64,000 nt of DNA from Colwellia sp. Arc7-635 (GCF_003971255.1 NZ_CP034660.1:2666001-2730000), one strand, 5' to 3'; counted from the stretch's first letter, positions 35,925 through 45,633 are shown. Translations and numbers: made by a program. Notes: a model not told the origin generated them from the letters alone.

Positions 35925-36701
35925 TTATATACAATCATTATGTTTTTTAAGAGCTTGTCTCACGTAATACGCAAAATTGACCTTGTTTCGTTTGTCTGTT
36001 GAAACCCAATAATGAGCTTCTTGTGCTAAATCAGCGGGTAGAGCTTTAATTTCTCCGGCCGCCATCGCTAGCAGTTGTAATTTCGCTGCGCGTTCAATTA
36101 AAATGGCGAGGTTGCAAGCCTCTTCAATCGTTTTACCGGTGACGAGTTGGCCATGGTGCGCAAGAAAAACCGCACGATTGCTCCCTAAAGCCTTAGAGAT
36201 AAGGATCCCTTCTTCGTTACCTACTGGCACACCAGGCCAATGTTCAACAAAAGAGCAGTCGTTATACAAACCACAAGTATCCATTTGAGAAATAATCAAC
36301 GGCACTTCCAACATAGACAATGCCGCTATGTGTGTTGGGTGCGTATGAACAATACAGTTTACTTCTGGGTGTTCTTTATAAATCCAGGTATGAAAGCGAT
36401 TAGCAGGATTTGCCATACCTTCACCGTTTAAAGGTTTAAGATCATGGTCAACTTCCATTAAATTGTCAGCGGTAACCTCGTCGAACCCTAAACCAAATCG
36501 TTGTGTCAAAAATGTATTTGGTTGCTCTGCACGACAAGTAATTTGCCCTGCTATGCCGGAGTCATGCCCTTTATCAAATAAAATTCGACATGTTAGTGCG
36601 AGTTTTTCACGATCAGAGAGGTTAAGGTCTTCAATGACCTTTTTCATATCTAATTGCGCATTTATCATTAATTCTTTTTTTGTTGTAGCAGCTGTCTTCA
36701 T
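35925..36701 (-). CDS. Class II aldolase/adducin family protein
   Basis: 258 residues. The zinc-binding His pair is in CIVHTHPTHIAALS, a further His is in FLAHHGQLVTGK, and the catalytic-acid region is near SGIAGQITCRAE. Family members cleave or decarboxylate sugar phosphates and related hydroxy acids. It is the first gene of a two-gene transcript with the DapA-like lyase. It faces the MocR gene across an operator region. The exact substrate is not evident. Confidence 0.85.
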   Translation of the reverse strand: MKTAATTKKELMINAQLDMKKVIEDLNLSDREKLALTCRILFDKGHDSGIAGQITCRAEQPNTFLTQRFGLGFDEVTADNLMEVDHDLKPLNGEGMANPANRFHTWIYKEHPEVNCIVHTHPTHIAALSMLEVPLIISQMDTCGLYNDCSFVEHWPGVPVGNEEGILISKALGSNRAVFLAHHGQLVTGKTIEEACNLAILIERAAKLQLLAMAAGEIKALPADLAQEAHYWVSTDKRNKVNFAYYVRQALKKHNDCI

Positions 36702-36756
36702 AGTAAATATCCTCTTTTATTTGCTTTTGCTTAACGATGAAGGCAGGATAACGAAC

Positions 36757-36805
36757 ATCTGGATTACTATTAACATCCAGATTTTATGTTTATAATGGTC
36801 CAGAT
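36757..36805. promoter_or_regulatory. Probable MocR operator with inverted and direct repeats
   Basis: The divergent spacer contains ATCTGGAT (36757), ATCCAGAT (36775) and GTCCAGAT (36798). The first two are inverted repeats; the second and third are direct repeats 23 bases apart. This mixture is typical of MocR/PdxR-type binding sites. A TTG at 36805 that extends the regulator frame lies inside the last box. Confidence 0.7.
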
Positions 36806-36816
36806 TGAGAGGCGAT

Positions 36817-38277
36817 ATGTTAAGACCTTGGCAAACACAGTTTTGGTTGGAAGCAAGTCCTGGTAAAACATTTCATGCTAAGTTATTAGGTAAGCTAATA
36901 GCTGATATTAAAAGTGGCCGTCTTGCGGTAAACAGCATGCTCCCTGGCTCTCGTTCTTTAGCAAAACAACTGGGCGTGAACCGAAAAACAGTGCAACAAG
37001 TTTACGAAGAACTGGAATCTCAAGGCTGGCTGATCACCAAACCTCGGTGCGGTACATTCATTGCGGATATCATTCCGGAAGAAGATTTATCAGATGAAAA
37101 TAAACAACTTATCAGTAATGCTAAAAAAAATAAATTAACCACCGTGCTCGTTGAAAACCTTTATAAAGAGGCGCTCAGCACTAGCAATAACAGCATTGTT
37201 ATGAATGATGGTATTCCTGATACACGATTGATCCCATATGAAATACTTTCTAGAGCGTACAGAAGAGCGTGTATCAACTTAAGTCGTCACTCAAACCTTG
37301 GTTATGGAGATCCTCGCGGGATTAAAGAGCTTCGAGACTCAATTCAAAAAATGTTGTCTGAAGATCGTTTTATGACCTGCTCTTCAGAGCAAATTTGTGT
37401 CGTAAGAGGCAGTCAAATGGGCATATATTTGGCTTCACGAGTTTTAGACCCAAATAAAGGTGCGATTATCATGGAGGAAATGTGCTACTTACCGGCACAA
37501 GCAGCCTTTGAGTCGAATGGTTTTAAAATAGTAAAGTGCAAACTGGACCAGCACGGATTAAATATTGTAGCGCTAAAAGCGTTATTAGCTCAGTATGAAG
37601 TAGCTGGTATTTATATTACCCCTCATCATCAATACCCCACCACAGTATGCATGCCTGTAGACAGAAGATTAGAATTGCTCAAGCTATCAAAACAACATCA
37701 ATTTGTAATCATAGAAGATGACTATGATCACGAATTTCATTATGAGACTAATCCAATCCCACCACTAGCAAGTTTGCCAAATTCAGAAAATGTTGTGCAT
37801 ATAGGTTCAATGTCGAAAGTTTTCGCTCCAGGTTTAAGGCTTGGCTATATTTCCGCGGATCAAGCGTTTATTGAAAGAGCGGCACAAGAAATTGTACTTA
37901 TTGACAGGCAAGGAAACACAATAACGGAACATGTTTTATCTGAGTTAATGGAGTCGGGTGAAGTAAAAAGGCATATTCGGAAAACAAGAAAGCAATACGA
38001 AGCTAGAAGAGATTTTGCAGCAAATGAATTTGGTAGGGTCTTTGGAAGCGAAGTGTCATTTAATTTACCTACCGGCGGAATGGCTCTATGGATAGATATA
38101 ACAAAACTTGTTAAAGGTAAAAAAATAGCGAGTTTACCGAATAAAGATTCAACGCTAAGCACACAATATAATGACAGCTTATCGGAAACCACTCATATTC
38201 GTTTTGGATTTGGTGCTATCACCACAACAGAAATCACTAAATCAATAGAAGAATTGTCTGTCATGTTAAAGATATAA
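36817..38277 (+). CDS. MocR family regulator (GntR HTH fused to PLP aminotransferase-like domain)
   Basis: 486 residues from the ATG at 36817, preceded by GAGAGG. The N-terminal GntR winged helix has PGSRSLAKQLGVNRKTVQQV. After a linker (about 80-125) comes a fold type I aminotransferase domain with the cofactor Asp in IIEDDYDHEF and the PLP Lys in GSMSKVFAPGLRLGY. MocR proteins sense a metabolite through PLP chemistry and regulate neighbouring genes. Here they would be the divergent aldolase and lyase, through the operator at 36757-36805. Confidence 0.9.
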   Translation: MLRPWQTQFWLEASPGKTFHAKLLGKLIADIKSGRLAVNSMLPGSRSLAKQLGVNRKTVQQVYEELESQGWLITKPRCGTFIADIIPEEDLSDENKQLISNAKKNKLTTVLVENLYKEALSTSNNSIVMNDGIPDTRLIPYEILSRAYRRACINLSRHSNLGYGDPRGIKELRDSIQKMLSEDRFMTCSSEQICVVRGSQMGIYLASRVLDPNKGAIIMEEMCYLPAQAAFESNGFKIVKCKLDQHGLNIVALKALLAQYEVAGIYITPHHQYPTTVCMPVDRRLELLKLSKQHQFVIIEDDYDHEFHYETNPIPPLASLPNSENVVHIGSMSKVFAPGLRLGYISADQAFIERAAQEIVLIDRQGNTITEHVLSELMESGEVKRHIRKTRKQYEARRDFAANEFGRVFGSEVSFNLPTGGMALWIDITKLVKGKKIASLPNKDSTLSTQYNDSLSETTHIRFGFGAITTTEITKSIEELSVMLKI

Positions 38278-38371
38278 CACGAAAGTTGAATCGAATTTTT
38301 TGCCTGACAGCTTTTCCAAACAAGAATAGGTCAAGTTGAATGTAATTAAACTTACGACTAGTTATTAAAAC

Positions 38372-38424
38372 TAATAAATATTGTTGACAGTTTAATTCGA
38401 AATACGCAGCAATCAACGGTTAGG
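38372..38424. repeat. 53-base repeat ending in GTTAGG, copy 1
   Basis: TAATAAATATTGTTGACAGT, TTAATTCGAAATACGCAG and a final CGGTTAGG. About 80 per cent identical to 43938-43990. Its end abuts the DUF3307 pseudogene. It resembles the right half of an attC site of another type. Confidence 0.7.
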
Positions 38425-38428
38425 CTTG

Positions 38429-39167
38429 TTACATCCAGCGCTTAATCACCAAGCCAATAATCGACGTTATGGTAACTGACAGTAATGACCCCAACAGAAC
38501 ATATTCAGTAAGCTTATGATTTTTTGGCTATTTAAGTCCCCAAATCTGAATATGGATTTAGCTGCTAATATAAAACCTATAACAGAAAATTGCCCAATTA
38601 TTGCAAACGTCAGTATGAGTGCTCTTTCCAAATATCCTATGATTTCACCACCTGAAATTAACCCTTCGTTATCTTCATTTTTCTCAGGTATATACTTAGT
38701 TAATATAGAACCAATTAAGATAGATGTTGGTTTGAAAATAACGATATAACCAAGTGCTATTATTAGGCTTTTTTCTGTAATAGTGGCCTTTGCCAATTCA
38801 GAAATTGACCACTCTAATTTTGATGCATGTATAGCGACACAGGTTAAAACAAAAATATGTAATATTTGGTCAATTATAAAGTAGCGCAGACGTCCACCTA
38901 TATATGTTTTCCCTAGGTCAATTAGCCAATGCGATACGCCAATAACAATCAATATGCAGGTGATTGATCGCCAGTCGGTGGTTACAAATAAAATAGGAAT
39001 ACACGAAGCTACGGCCTGTATGACTGCATGACTGTATGATAAAATAGCTTAGAAGATTTTTCATGCTTATTATTCTTATCTCGACCCCATGCAATAGGTT
39101 GAAAATAAAAATCAATAATGACATGTAATATAACCAGCGACAGTAGTAATATTAAGAATGTGCTCAA
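38429..39167 (-). pseudogene. DUF3307 membrane protein gene with two frameshifts
   Basis: Three frames on the minus strand join into one multi-helix membrane protein of the DUF3307 family. It begins from a TTG at 39167 with LSTFLILLLSLVILHVIIDF, continues with GVSHWLIDLGKTYIGGRLRY and RALILTFAIIGQFSVIGFIL, and ends LLGSLLSVTITSIIGLVIKR. The first shift comes from an 8-base tandem duplication (GCAGTCAT) near 39024-39039; removing one unit restores the frame. The second is a missing A in a run of six near 38520. DUF3307 genes are commonly paired with SatD-like regulators, as here. The TTG overlaps the restored stop codon of the SatD-like frame as TTGA. Confidence 0.8.
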
Positions 39168-39222
39168 CGGAAAAATTCCCTTACTTTTTGTGAAAACAAC
39201 TGGGCGTATTCAGTTACAAGAT

Positions 39223-39888
39223 TTAAGTTAGAAGTGTTTTGGAACGATTAATTGATACTCGATTTACACCTAACAATTCAGCTATTTCTTTTTGAGTCAG
39301 CGACGGTTGGTTTTTTAACATAATATAGGCAATCGCACATTGTCGTTCCGTCATTTCTGATATGTGATGATCTAGGTATTTAGTCAGTAAACCAAAGTAC
39401 TCATTGAACGTTTGTAGTGATGTCGTGACTTTTAAAGTGTCTGAGGCCATGTTATCTAGCGCCCTACCTGACAAAGTAAATGCATCACCCGTTGAACTAC
39501 CGATGGTATGCCTGATTGATACATCATGCCCAATAGCAATGTTTATTCTACAGTCGTAATTATTACTTCTTAAACTGGTTCTTATAAGCAGTGCGTATCT
39601 GGCTGCATTTTCAGGATCTTGCACTAAAACTTGGAAAGAGTCGCCTCTACTTATTTCAAATTTATTGCTAGGATTAATACTACAAATAAAAGCTAGTTGA
39701 TTATGTGGTGTATATAGCAAGTCTTCATATACCTCATGTGATAATTCCGTAGAGCGAATAATATCCCCACTATGGATCGCGCCGTTAAAAACTATCACCT
39801 CGAAGTGGCTAGTCAAGCCACTGCTCTTTTCTTTTACCCTTCTTTTGAAATAAAAAGTGTCGGTAATTGCAAGTAATCTGTAGAACAT
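39223..39888 (-). CDS. SatD-like regulatory protein, C-terminus frameshifted
   Basis: 221 residues as read. It has the SatD-like core (HSGDIIRST, then a cyclase-like alpha/beta region with SRGDSFQVLV and RINIAIGHD). A C-terminal helix-turn-helix follows (PSLTQKEIAELLGVNRVSIN). After NRS the frame ends early at 39223. With one more A in the AAAA run near 39234 it would continue as NTSNLNLVTEYAQLFSQKV and stop at 39164, overlapping the DUF3307 start. The real N-terminus may be a GTG at 39798, since the first 30 residues look atypical. SatD/DUF3307 pairs are widespread and their function is poorly known. Confidence 0.65.
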   Translation of the reverse strand: MFYRLLAITDTFYFKRRVKEKSSGLTSHFEVIVFNGAIHSGDIIRSTELSHEVYEDLLYTPHNQLAFICSINPSNKFEISRGDSFQVLVQDPENAARYALLIRTSLRSNNYDCRINIAIGHDVSIRHTIGSSTGDAFTLSGRALDNMASDTLKVTTSLQTFNEYFGLLTKYLDHHISEMTERQCAIAYIMLKNQPSLTQKEIAELLGVNRVSINRSKTLLT

Positions 39889-40038
39889 TCAAATACCAAT
39901 CAACCGCATATCTTTTAGCTATTTTTAGAAAAAACCTCATCTTTATTTATAATCAAAATTTGTCGTCCACTTAACTTTATATCTTTTAGCTATTTCTTAT
40001 TGTTTTTTAATCTTAGTTCCTTTACTCTACTTCGGCAA

Positions 40039-40063
40039 AATGAGAATACGACTGATTCTCATT
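40039..40063. promoter_or_regulatory. Fur box
   Basis: An inverted repeat AATGAGAAT / ATTCTCATT with a seven-base centre, 22 bases before the TonB receptor ATG. It agrees with the Fur consensus and predicts iron repression of the receptor. Confidence 0.85.
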
Positions 40064-40085
40064 AAGATTACATAATGGATTAATT

Positions 40086-42326
40086 ATGAAACACGTACAT
40101 TCGTCTTTATTTCTCGCTGTATTACTCGCAATACATGCACCGACATATGCAGATGATAACACTAGCCCGCAGCCGGAAATAGATGAACACATTGAAGTAT
40201 TGGGGCATAAAATTTCGATGTTAAATAAAGACGCTCCTTCTTCTATTTCAACTATCTCAGAAGAAGATATTAAGCGTAATCAGGAGGCAGAATTAAGCCA
40301 AATATTACGAGAAATGCCTGGCGTTGATTTAAACGGTAGCGTTACGCCATTATCATCACAGCCTACAATACGTGGATTGTACGGTGAGCGTATTCATGTA
40401 TCAGTAGATAACGTTAAGCGTAAAACTGAGTCAGATGGTAGTAGCAATATTGCGGCAATTAATAGTTTGAGTTTAGACCCTAGCCAAGTAAAACAAATAC
40501 ATGTTTTGCGAGGAGCTGATTCATTAACTGTAGGCTCTGGCGCTATTGGCGGTAGCATACGTTTGGTGACTAAAGATGCTAGTGACTATTTGAATAATAA
40601 AAATGGTATGGGCGCTAAAGCGCAAGTAATGCATCAATCAGTTTCCGACTCTAACAGCTTTTCAACATCAATATTTAGCCTTAACGATACTGCCGATACT
40701 GTATTTCATGCAAGTAAAGTAGCCTTTTCTGATGTCGATGTCGTTTCAAATGACGCTAAAAGCACTGGTGACACTCAAATTGATGATACGGCAAAACTGT
40801 CGAAAATTAAAAATGACTCATCTCGTACTAATTTGACTTTGAAAAGTACTTGGTTTTTGATGCCAGACCATAGTTTACAAACAAAAATTGATTGGGCTAA
40901 AACTGAATCTAAAGATCAGCCGTTTCGCCAGAATCAGGGCTACGGAATAAGATATCCTACCCTGTCAGAAGATTATACCAATGATTATGTAGAGTTAATG
41001 ACTAATTATGTTTATCAGCCAGATAGTGCCTTAATCGATTTTGACTTGCAATTTGTCTATTCAGATAAAAATTATGAGAAAAATACTGTCGGCTACATTA
41101 TGGCTGGCGAAAACAAACGCGATTTCACCGCTGCAAATGAAGGTAGTACTGAGCGTTATAGTGCTCGTATGGCAAATTTATCTGAATTTTCAGGGGCTGT
41201 TGATCATCAATTAGCCATTGAACTTAGCTACGAAAATGAACGCTTTGAACAATCTGAGTTTTCGAGTAATGAAACCAGTACTTTTTACGGTGATAGTAAG
41301 TCTCAAAGTTTGTCTTTGTCTGTTATAGACCAAGCAAACTTATTTAATGATCGTTTACTAGTGACCGCTGGCGGGCGTTATGATACATACAAGCGTAGTA
41401 ATAATACTTATGCTGACTATGATAATAATAAAGACGGTGAATTATCAAACGAGCTTGGTTTAACGTTTAGAGCGACTGAAAATATTAATCTTTATATTAA
41501 ATATGCTAAAGCTTTCCGTGCACCATCGGTACAAGAGTTATATAAAAAAGATGAATGGCGTTGTCATATTGGTGGCAAATTCTGTTACCAAGAACCACAG
41601 CCAGATCTAAAACCTGAAACCTCGAAAAACATTGAAGCAGGTTTAGGCATGTTTTGGCAAGATATTCAGTTTGCTGACAGTATCGCCTTTAAAGCTATTT
41701 ATTTTGATAATAAAATAGATAACTTTATCGATAATGTCCCTTTTATGTATTACATCGATGATAACGGCGTTAAACAACAAGGTTCTCCAGGCCCTCAACC
41801 GGCTAACGGTGTACCGGTTGCTACTCACCGTGATTACAGCGCAAAAAATATTGGCCGTCTTGAAAGTAAAGGTTGGGAAGCAGAGTTAACCTATTCTTTT
41901 GAAAAGTTACATGCCTATATTGGTTATTCAAAAATAGAAATGAATGCTTACGGTATGCCTAACTTCTTTTTAGGTACTATTGACCATGAAGAGCAACCTT
42001 ATACTGAAGCTCCTGCTGATAAAATTAGCGTCAATATTAACTACCAATTATTAAATAATGTCAATATAGGTACGCAAGTTCTCCATTATAGTGAGCAAAC
42101 TAAGTTACCTGAAAATTATTTAAATGCGGGTTACGGCACAGGCAGCTATACAGTGTATAACTTAAACGCTAGCTACAGCGCCAGCGATACTATTGAAGGT
42201 TTCACGGTTAATGTTGGTATTGATAACTTGACCAATGAACGTTATTTACGTGCACCTGCGAGTGAATCAAGTGATCCATCAGAGCTTGGACGTAGCTATA
42301 AGGTAACTATTGGCTACCAATTTTAA
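40086..42326 (+). CDS. TonB-dependent receptor, heme/hemoglobin type
   Basis: 746 residues. A signal peptide (about 1-22, ending HAPTYA) precedes the TonB-box-like IEVLGHK. The plug domain (about 45-160) has SQILREMPGVDLNG, PTIRGLYGERIHVSVDN and LRGADSLTVGSGAIGG. A 22-strand type barrel follows, with FRAPSVQELY at about 480 and the C-terminal Phe in SYKVTIGYQF. The pattern fits the hemoglobin/transferrin/lactoferrin-type receptors. It takes up iron or heme across the outer membrane. A Fur box overlaps its promoter. No ABC transporter gene lies beside it. Confidence 0.9.
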   Translation: MKHVHSSLFLAVLLAIHAPTYADDNTSPQPEIDEHIEVLGHKISMLNKDAPSSISTISEEDIKRNQEAELSQILREMPGVDLNGSVTPLSSQPTIRGLYGERIHVSVDNVKRKTESDGSSNIAAINSLSLDPSQVKQIHVLRGADSLTVGSGAIGGSIRLVTKDASDYLNNKNGMGAKAQVMHQSVSDSNSFSTSIFSLNDTADTVFHASKVAFSDVDVVSNDAKSTGDTQIDDTAKLSKIKNDSSRTNLTLKSTWFLMPDHSLQTKIDWAKTESKDQPFRQNQGYGIRYPTLSEDYTNDYVELMTNYVYQPDSALIDFDLQFVYSDKNYEKNTVGYIMAGENKRDFTAANEGSTERYSARMANLSEFSGAVDHQLAIELSYENERFEQSEFSSNETSTFYGDSKSQSLSLSVIDQANLFNDRLLVTAGGRYDTYKRSNNTYADYDNNKDGELSNELGLTFRATENINLYIKYAKAFRAPSVQELYKKDEWRCHIGGKFCYQEPQPDLKPETSKNIEAGLGMFWQDIQFADSIAFKAIYFDNKIDNFIDNVPFMYYIDDNGVKQQGSPGPQPANGVPVATHRDYSAKNIGRLESKGWEAELTYSFEKLHAYIGYSKIEMNAYGMPNFFLGTIDHEEQPYTEAPADKISVNINYQLLNNVNIGTQVLHYSEQTKLPENYLNAGYGTGSYTVYNLNASYSASDTIEGFTVNVGIDNLTNERYLRAPASESSDPSELGRSYKVTIGYQF

Positions 42327-42801
42327 ATAGCATTTAGTCTTAGAAATAGCAGTCATGCTGCTATTTCTCTACCACTGTTGTTTAATTATTTTTAAAATAT
42401 ATCCATAAAGTGAGATTGAATGGATGGTGGGAAACTCGTTTATACTACCCGTAAATGACTAGGAAGGATCAACAATCCATATTCATTCAGCTATAACAAA
42501 TACTAAACTGTGGAGCTAAAACTTATCAGCCCACCTGTAATAATTTATAGAAAATAATCCCGTTAGAGTATTTTGATACTTTAGCTTTAATAAAAGTGAG
42601 TAATTGAAAATAAAATCAGAAATATCGCGTCTACGATGACCATCAACTCCCTGTAATATTTATTTTAATTTGCTTGCAAGTAACTCTAGCCAAATCATAT
42701 AGTCAATCCTTAATAATGTCCTAATCGACCTACTCAATTTACTATAAATCACGTAAGTTAGAAGCCATAAATAACATTTTTATGAACAAAAGGAATTAAT
42801 T
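42327..42801. other. Intergenic region with leader repeat L copy 3
   Basis: The only structured element is the repeat copy at 42549-42605 (GAAAATAATCCCGTTAGAGT, then TTTAATAAAAGTGAGTAAT). No gene is visible. The sequence lies between the receptor gene and a decayed peptidase gene. Confidence 0.45.
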
Positions 42802-43740
42802 TTGCGCTATACAACTTGTATATTCTTACTGAACATATTAACTTTTTTCTACCCGCAAACTCATCTGAATTATCAAAGTCTATATTATCGATGCGCGATC
42901 GAGCAGTGTTTATCTATCACATAACAACAAAGCGTATCGAGCAGCTATTGCCACAATTGATGAAAAAAAGCAACATAGATATGTGGATTGTGATCAGTCG
43001 AGAGTATGATGAAGATCCGGTGATTAAAACTCTTTTACCTGCGACTTGGATATCAGCGCGTCGCACAAAAAATGCTTTTTTTTTGTTCAAAAGGCAGATG
43101 GAACTATTGGCACTTACGCTATAGCTCCTTATAAGGTTGGAGATGTATTTGAAAAAGCTTAGGATAAGTCTAAGCAACAGAATCAATGGTTAGCACTTAG
43201 CGATCTAATTAAAAAATATAGCCCCAATACTATAGGTATTAACCAATCAAAGCATTGGGCACATGCCGATGGTCTAGTTGCCACAGATAAAGAAAATCTC
43301 ATAGCACATTTACCCGACGAATATAAAGCGAGGCTGGTTTCTGCTGAACCTTTAGCCGTCGCCTAGTTAGAGCAAAGAATCTCAGAAGAAGTCACTGTTT
43401 ATAAAGATGTAGTTAAAATAGCGCATAAGATAATTGCGGAAGGTTTTTCAAATAAAGTCATTACCCCCACGGATGATGTTGTTTAGAGAAAGAACACGAG
43501 CGCTAAAGTTGCAAACCTGGTTTCAACCAAGTGTTTCCATACAGCGTATTGATAACATAGCTTTTGATCATAACTTATCTCGCAACTTATCTGGCCACCC
43601 ATGTTAACTTTATTCCCCATGAAAGCCTTATCAGAAACCATAATAACTTGCAGTCAACATTGGTTATCGCAGGTGCTTTGATTAACTATTACTGTTGAAG
43701 AAACTTGGCACGCTATGCAATAAAAAATTCAGGCTCAATA
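42802..43740 (+). pseudogene. Decayed M24 family (Xaa-Pro aminopeptidase-like) gene
   Basis: Pieces of one protein appear in different frames. An N-terminal signal-like segment from a TTG at 42802 (AAAGGA upstream) reads RYTTCIFLLNILTFFYPQ. Then come KRIEQLLPQLMKKSNIDMWI and ISREYDEDPVIKTLLPATW (42870-43060), LSDLIKKYSPNTIGINQSKH (43190-43260) and LIAHLPDEYKARLVSAEPLA (to 43365). Later fragments RISEEVTVYKDVVKIAHKII and VEETWHAMQ are seen. At least four in-frame stops and several shifts interrupt it. The sequence is that of a secreted M24-type peptidase whose C-terminal catalytic part is degraded. Confidence 0.8.
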
Positions 43741-43937
43741 AGCCCCTATTCACTTGGTAACCACTTGGCAATCACATGTTTAAATTCGCTTTATTTTCTT
43801 TAAATATTTGCGTAACGTGCCATTTTTTTGCTCAAATATCTTGTGGCTCTTGATGCTGAATCACAGATGAAGTTGAACCTATTCAAACTTACTGATAAGT
43901 TATTAAAATTATTATAAAAAGTATGATGTAATCGAAT

Positions 43938-43990
43938 TAATAAATATTGTCGATGGTTTAATTCGAAATGCGCAGTTATACACTGTTAGG
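43938..43990. repeat. 53-base repeat ending in GTTAGG, copy 2
   Basis: TAATAAATATTGTCGATGGT, TTAATTCGAAATGCGCAG and a final CTGTTAGG. It lies 14 bases upstream of the gene at 44005. Its end has the form of an integron core site (GTTAGGT). Confidence 0.7.
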
Positions 43991-44004
43991 TATTTAGGAT
44001 TATT

Positions 44005-44427
44005 ATGAATTTTTTCCAAAGGTTGTTTAAAAAAATTGAAGCTCCCCAAAAAACGGTTTCAGATGAAACACTTGGAACGTTGACTTTCATTGATTTAAAA
44101 TTTAGAGGTCAGTTTTGGGAAACTGCGCATAAAGATATTAAGTTGTTAATTCCTTATGACGGCGTTAATAAAACTCCAACTGAAGAGGTACTAGCAGTTG
44201 TACGAACAACGATTCAAAGTGATTGGTTAGATTCGTCATTGAGTTCAACTATAGACTTAGCTCTAAAACAGAATCCTGTTGAGCATCATGAAAAAATTAA
44301 TGCTTTTAGTATAAATAGTTTATCTTTCACCAATGAAGGAAAAATATTCATAGGGTTGTGTAATGAAAATTTATGGTTTGCCGATTTTCAAGAAGGGAAA
44401 GTTAATAAGGTTTGGTTTGACGTATAA
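44005..44427 (+). CDS. Uncharacterised protein
   Basis: 140 residues with no recognised family. It is soluble, with a basic N-terminus (NFFQRLFKKIEAP) followed by a mixed alpha/beta region (LGTLTFIDLKFRGQFWE, IGLCNENLWFADFQ). AGGA lies five bases before the ATG. It begins just after a GTTAGGTATT core-like word and ends near CGCCTAAT, suggesting a former cassette, but the pairing is imperfect. Confidence 0.65.
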   Translation: MNFFQRLFKKIEAPQKTVSDETLGTLTFIDLKFRGQFWETAHKDIKLLIPYDGVNKTPTEEVLAVVRTTIQSDWLDSSLSSTIDLALKQNPVEHHEKINAFSINSLSFTNEGKIFIGLCNENLWFADFQEGKVNKVWFDV

Positions 44428-44642
44428 ACGCCTAATCGGGTAGCCAGAGGGTTGCTCCAAAATTGAAAATGATGGATGAAATTTATGCTCAGATTACCTG
44501 TAAATGTCATTTTTAGCAGCATATTGCCTCAGGTTTCACGTAACAACGCGTTTTCAGGCTTTATTTTTAATAATTTTTGAGACTGTTTTTCTAAAAGAAA
44601 AATTCCACAGACTCATTAGTTGTCATTGGAGTTGACATATAT

Positions 44643-45203
44643 ATGCTTTACCGAGTTGCTGATTTTAATGACTTAGAAGGGTTGGCTAAGCTGCATGCTG
44701 AAAGTTGGCGTGAATCATATAGAGGAATATTTTCTGATGATTTCCTTGATAATGATGTTTGGATAGAACGAAAAGAATCTTGGACTAATCGATTATCGTC
44801 TCCCAAAAATAATCAATACGTTTTGGTCGCTATTGATAACAATGAAATCTGTGGTTTTATTTGTGCTTTTGGAAATGAAAGTTCTCAATGGGGAACATTC
44901 ATCGATAACCTACATGTTTCAAAATCAGCTCAAGGTAAAGGTATTGGTAAACAACTGATGTTTTTGACTGCTAAGTGGGCAGATGAAAAGTTCCAGCATA
45001 AAGGTATTTATCTTGAAGTTCTAGAGGATAACTCAAGTGCCCGCAGCTTCTATCATCGATTAGGTGCAAAACACCAAGAAACAAATTTATGGCAACCCCC
45101 TGGTAGCAATAACAAAGTAAATGATATGCTTTATGTTTGGGAAGGTAATACTTTATTACTTTATCAGGCTACCCATAATAACTTGTTGTCAGAAGAGCTG
45201 TAG
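44643..45203 (+). CDS. GNAT family N-acetyltransferase
   Basis: A 186-residue GNAT domain. LHAESWRESYRGIFSDDFLD at the N-terminus, the acetyl-CoA loop VSKSAQGKGIGKQLM and the C-terminal LEVLEDNSSARSFYHRLGA are classical. It belongs to the group of small-molecule acetyltransferases with a conserved Trp-Arg opening; the substrate is unknown. It lies in the second accessory patch, next to other isolated small genes. Confidence 0.87.
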   Translation: MLYRVADFNDLEGLAKLHAESWRESYRGIFSDDFLDNDVWIERKESWTNRLSSPKNNQYVLVAIDNNEICGFICAFGNESSQWGTFIDNLHVSKSAQGKGIGKQLMFLTAKWADEKFQHKGIYLEVLEDNSSARSFYHRLGAKHQETNLWQPPGSNNKVNDMLYVWEGNTLLLYQATHNNLLSEEL

Positions 45204-45247
45204 CTACCATGGCATGCTTATCTTTAGAAAAATTCATACAATCAAAA

Positions 45248-45340
45248 ACATAAACATTTTTGATTGTTAAAAGAAAAAAACCCAGATAGAGTATTTTCAT
45301 TATTTAATTTTAATAAAGACGAATCACTCTACAGGCTTGT
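45248..45340. repeat. Leader repeat L, copy 4
   Basis: ATAAACATTTTTGATTGTTA, AAACCCAGATAGAGTATTTT and ATCACTCTACAGGCTTGTTA. The last part matches the end of copy 1 (14271-14288). It directly precedes a small membrane protein gene. Confidence 0.75.
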
Positions 45341-45343
45341 TAT

Positions 45344-45631
45344 GTGTTTAATAGAGTTCACTCATCTATGTCATCTAAACTGAGTAAAAAAAATAAAGAT
45401 TATAGTATTACTGAAAAGCGTGTAACTGGCATAATTTCATTTATGCTCTTTGGGCTGTTGGCTTATTTTTATACTCAATCACTTCCTCTAGAGGGTGATC
45501 TTAATAAATTAGTTACTCCTTATTTAATTGGTTTTATATCGGGATTTCTAATTGGTGTATTTAGCTATAGATATCCAAAGGTTATACATTTAAGCATATT
45601 GGCTTTACCTTTAATGTTTGTCGGTAGCTAA
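45344..45631 (+). CDS. Small membrane protein
   Basis: 95 residues from a GTG at 45344, or 87 from the ATG at 45368. Two or three hydrophobic segments (about 28-44, 58-74 and 80-93) are present, with a basic N-terminus (SKLSKKNKDYS). No family is recognised. An attC-like relic follows directly after the stop codon, so it is a likely former cassette gene. Confidence 0.55.
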   Translation: MFNRVHSSMSSKLSKKNKDYSITEKRVTGIISFMLFGLLAYFYTQSLPLEGDLNKLVTPYLIGFISGFLIGVFSYRYPKVIHLSILALPLMFVGS

Positions 45632-45633
45632 TA

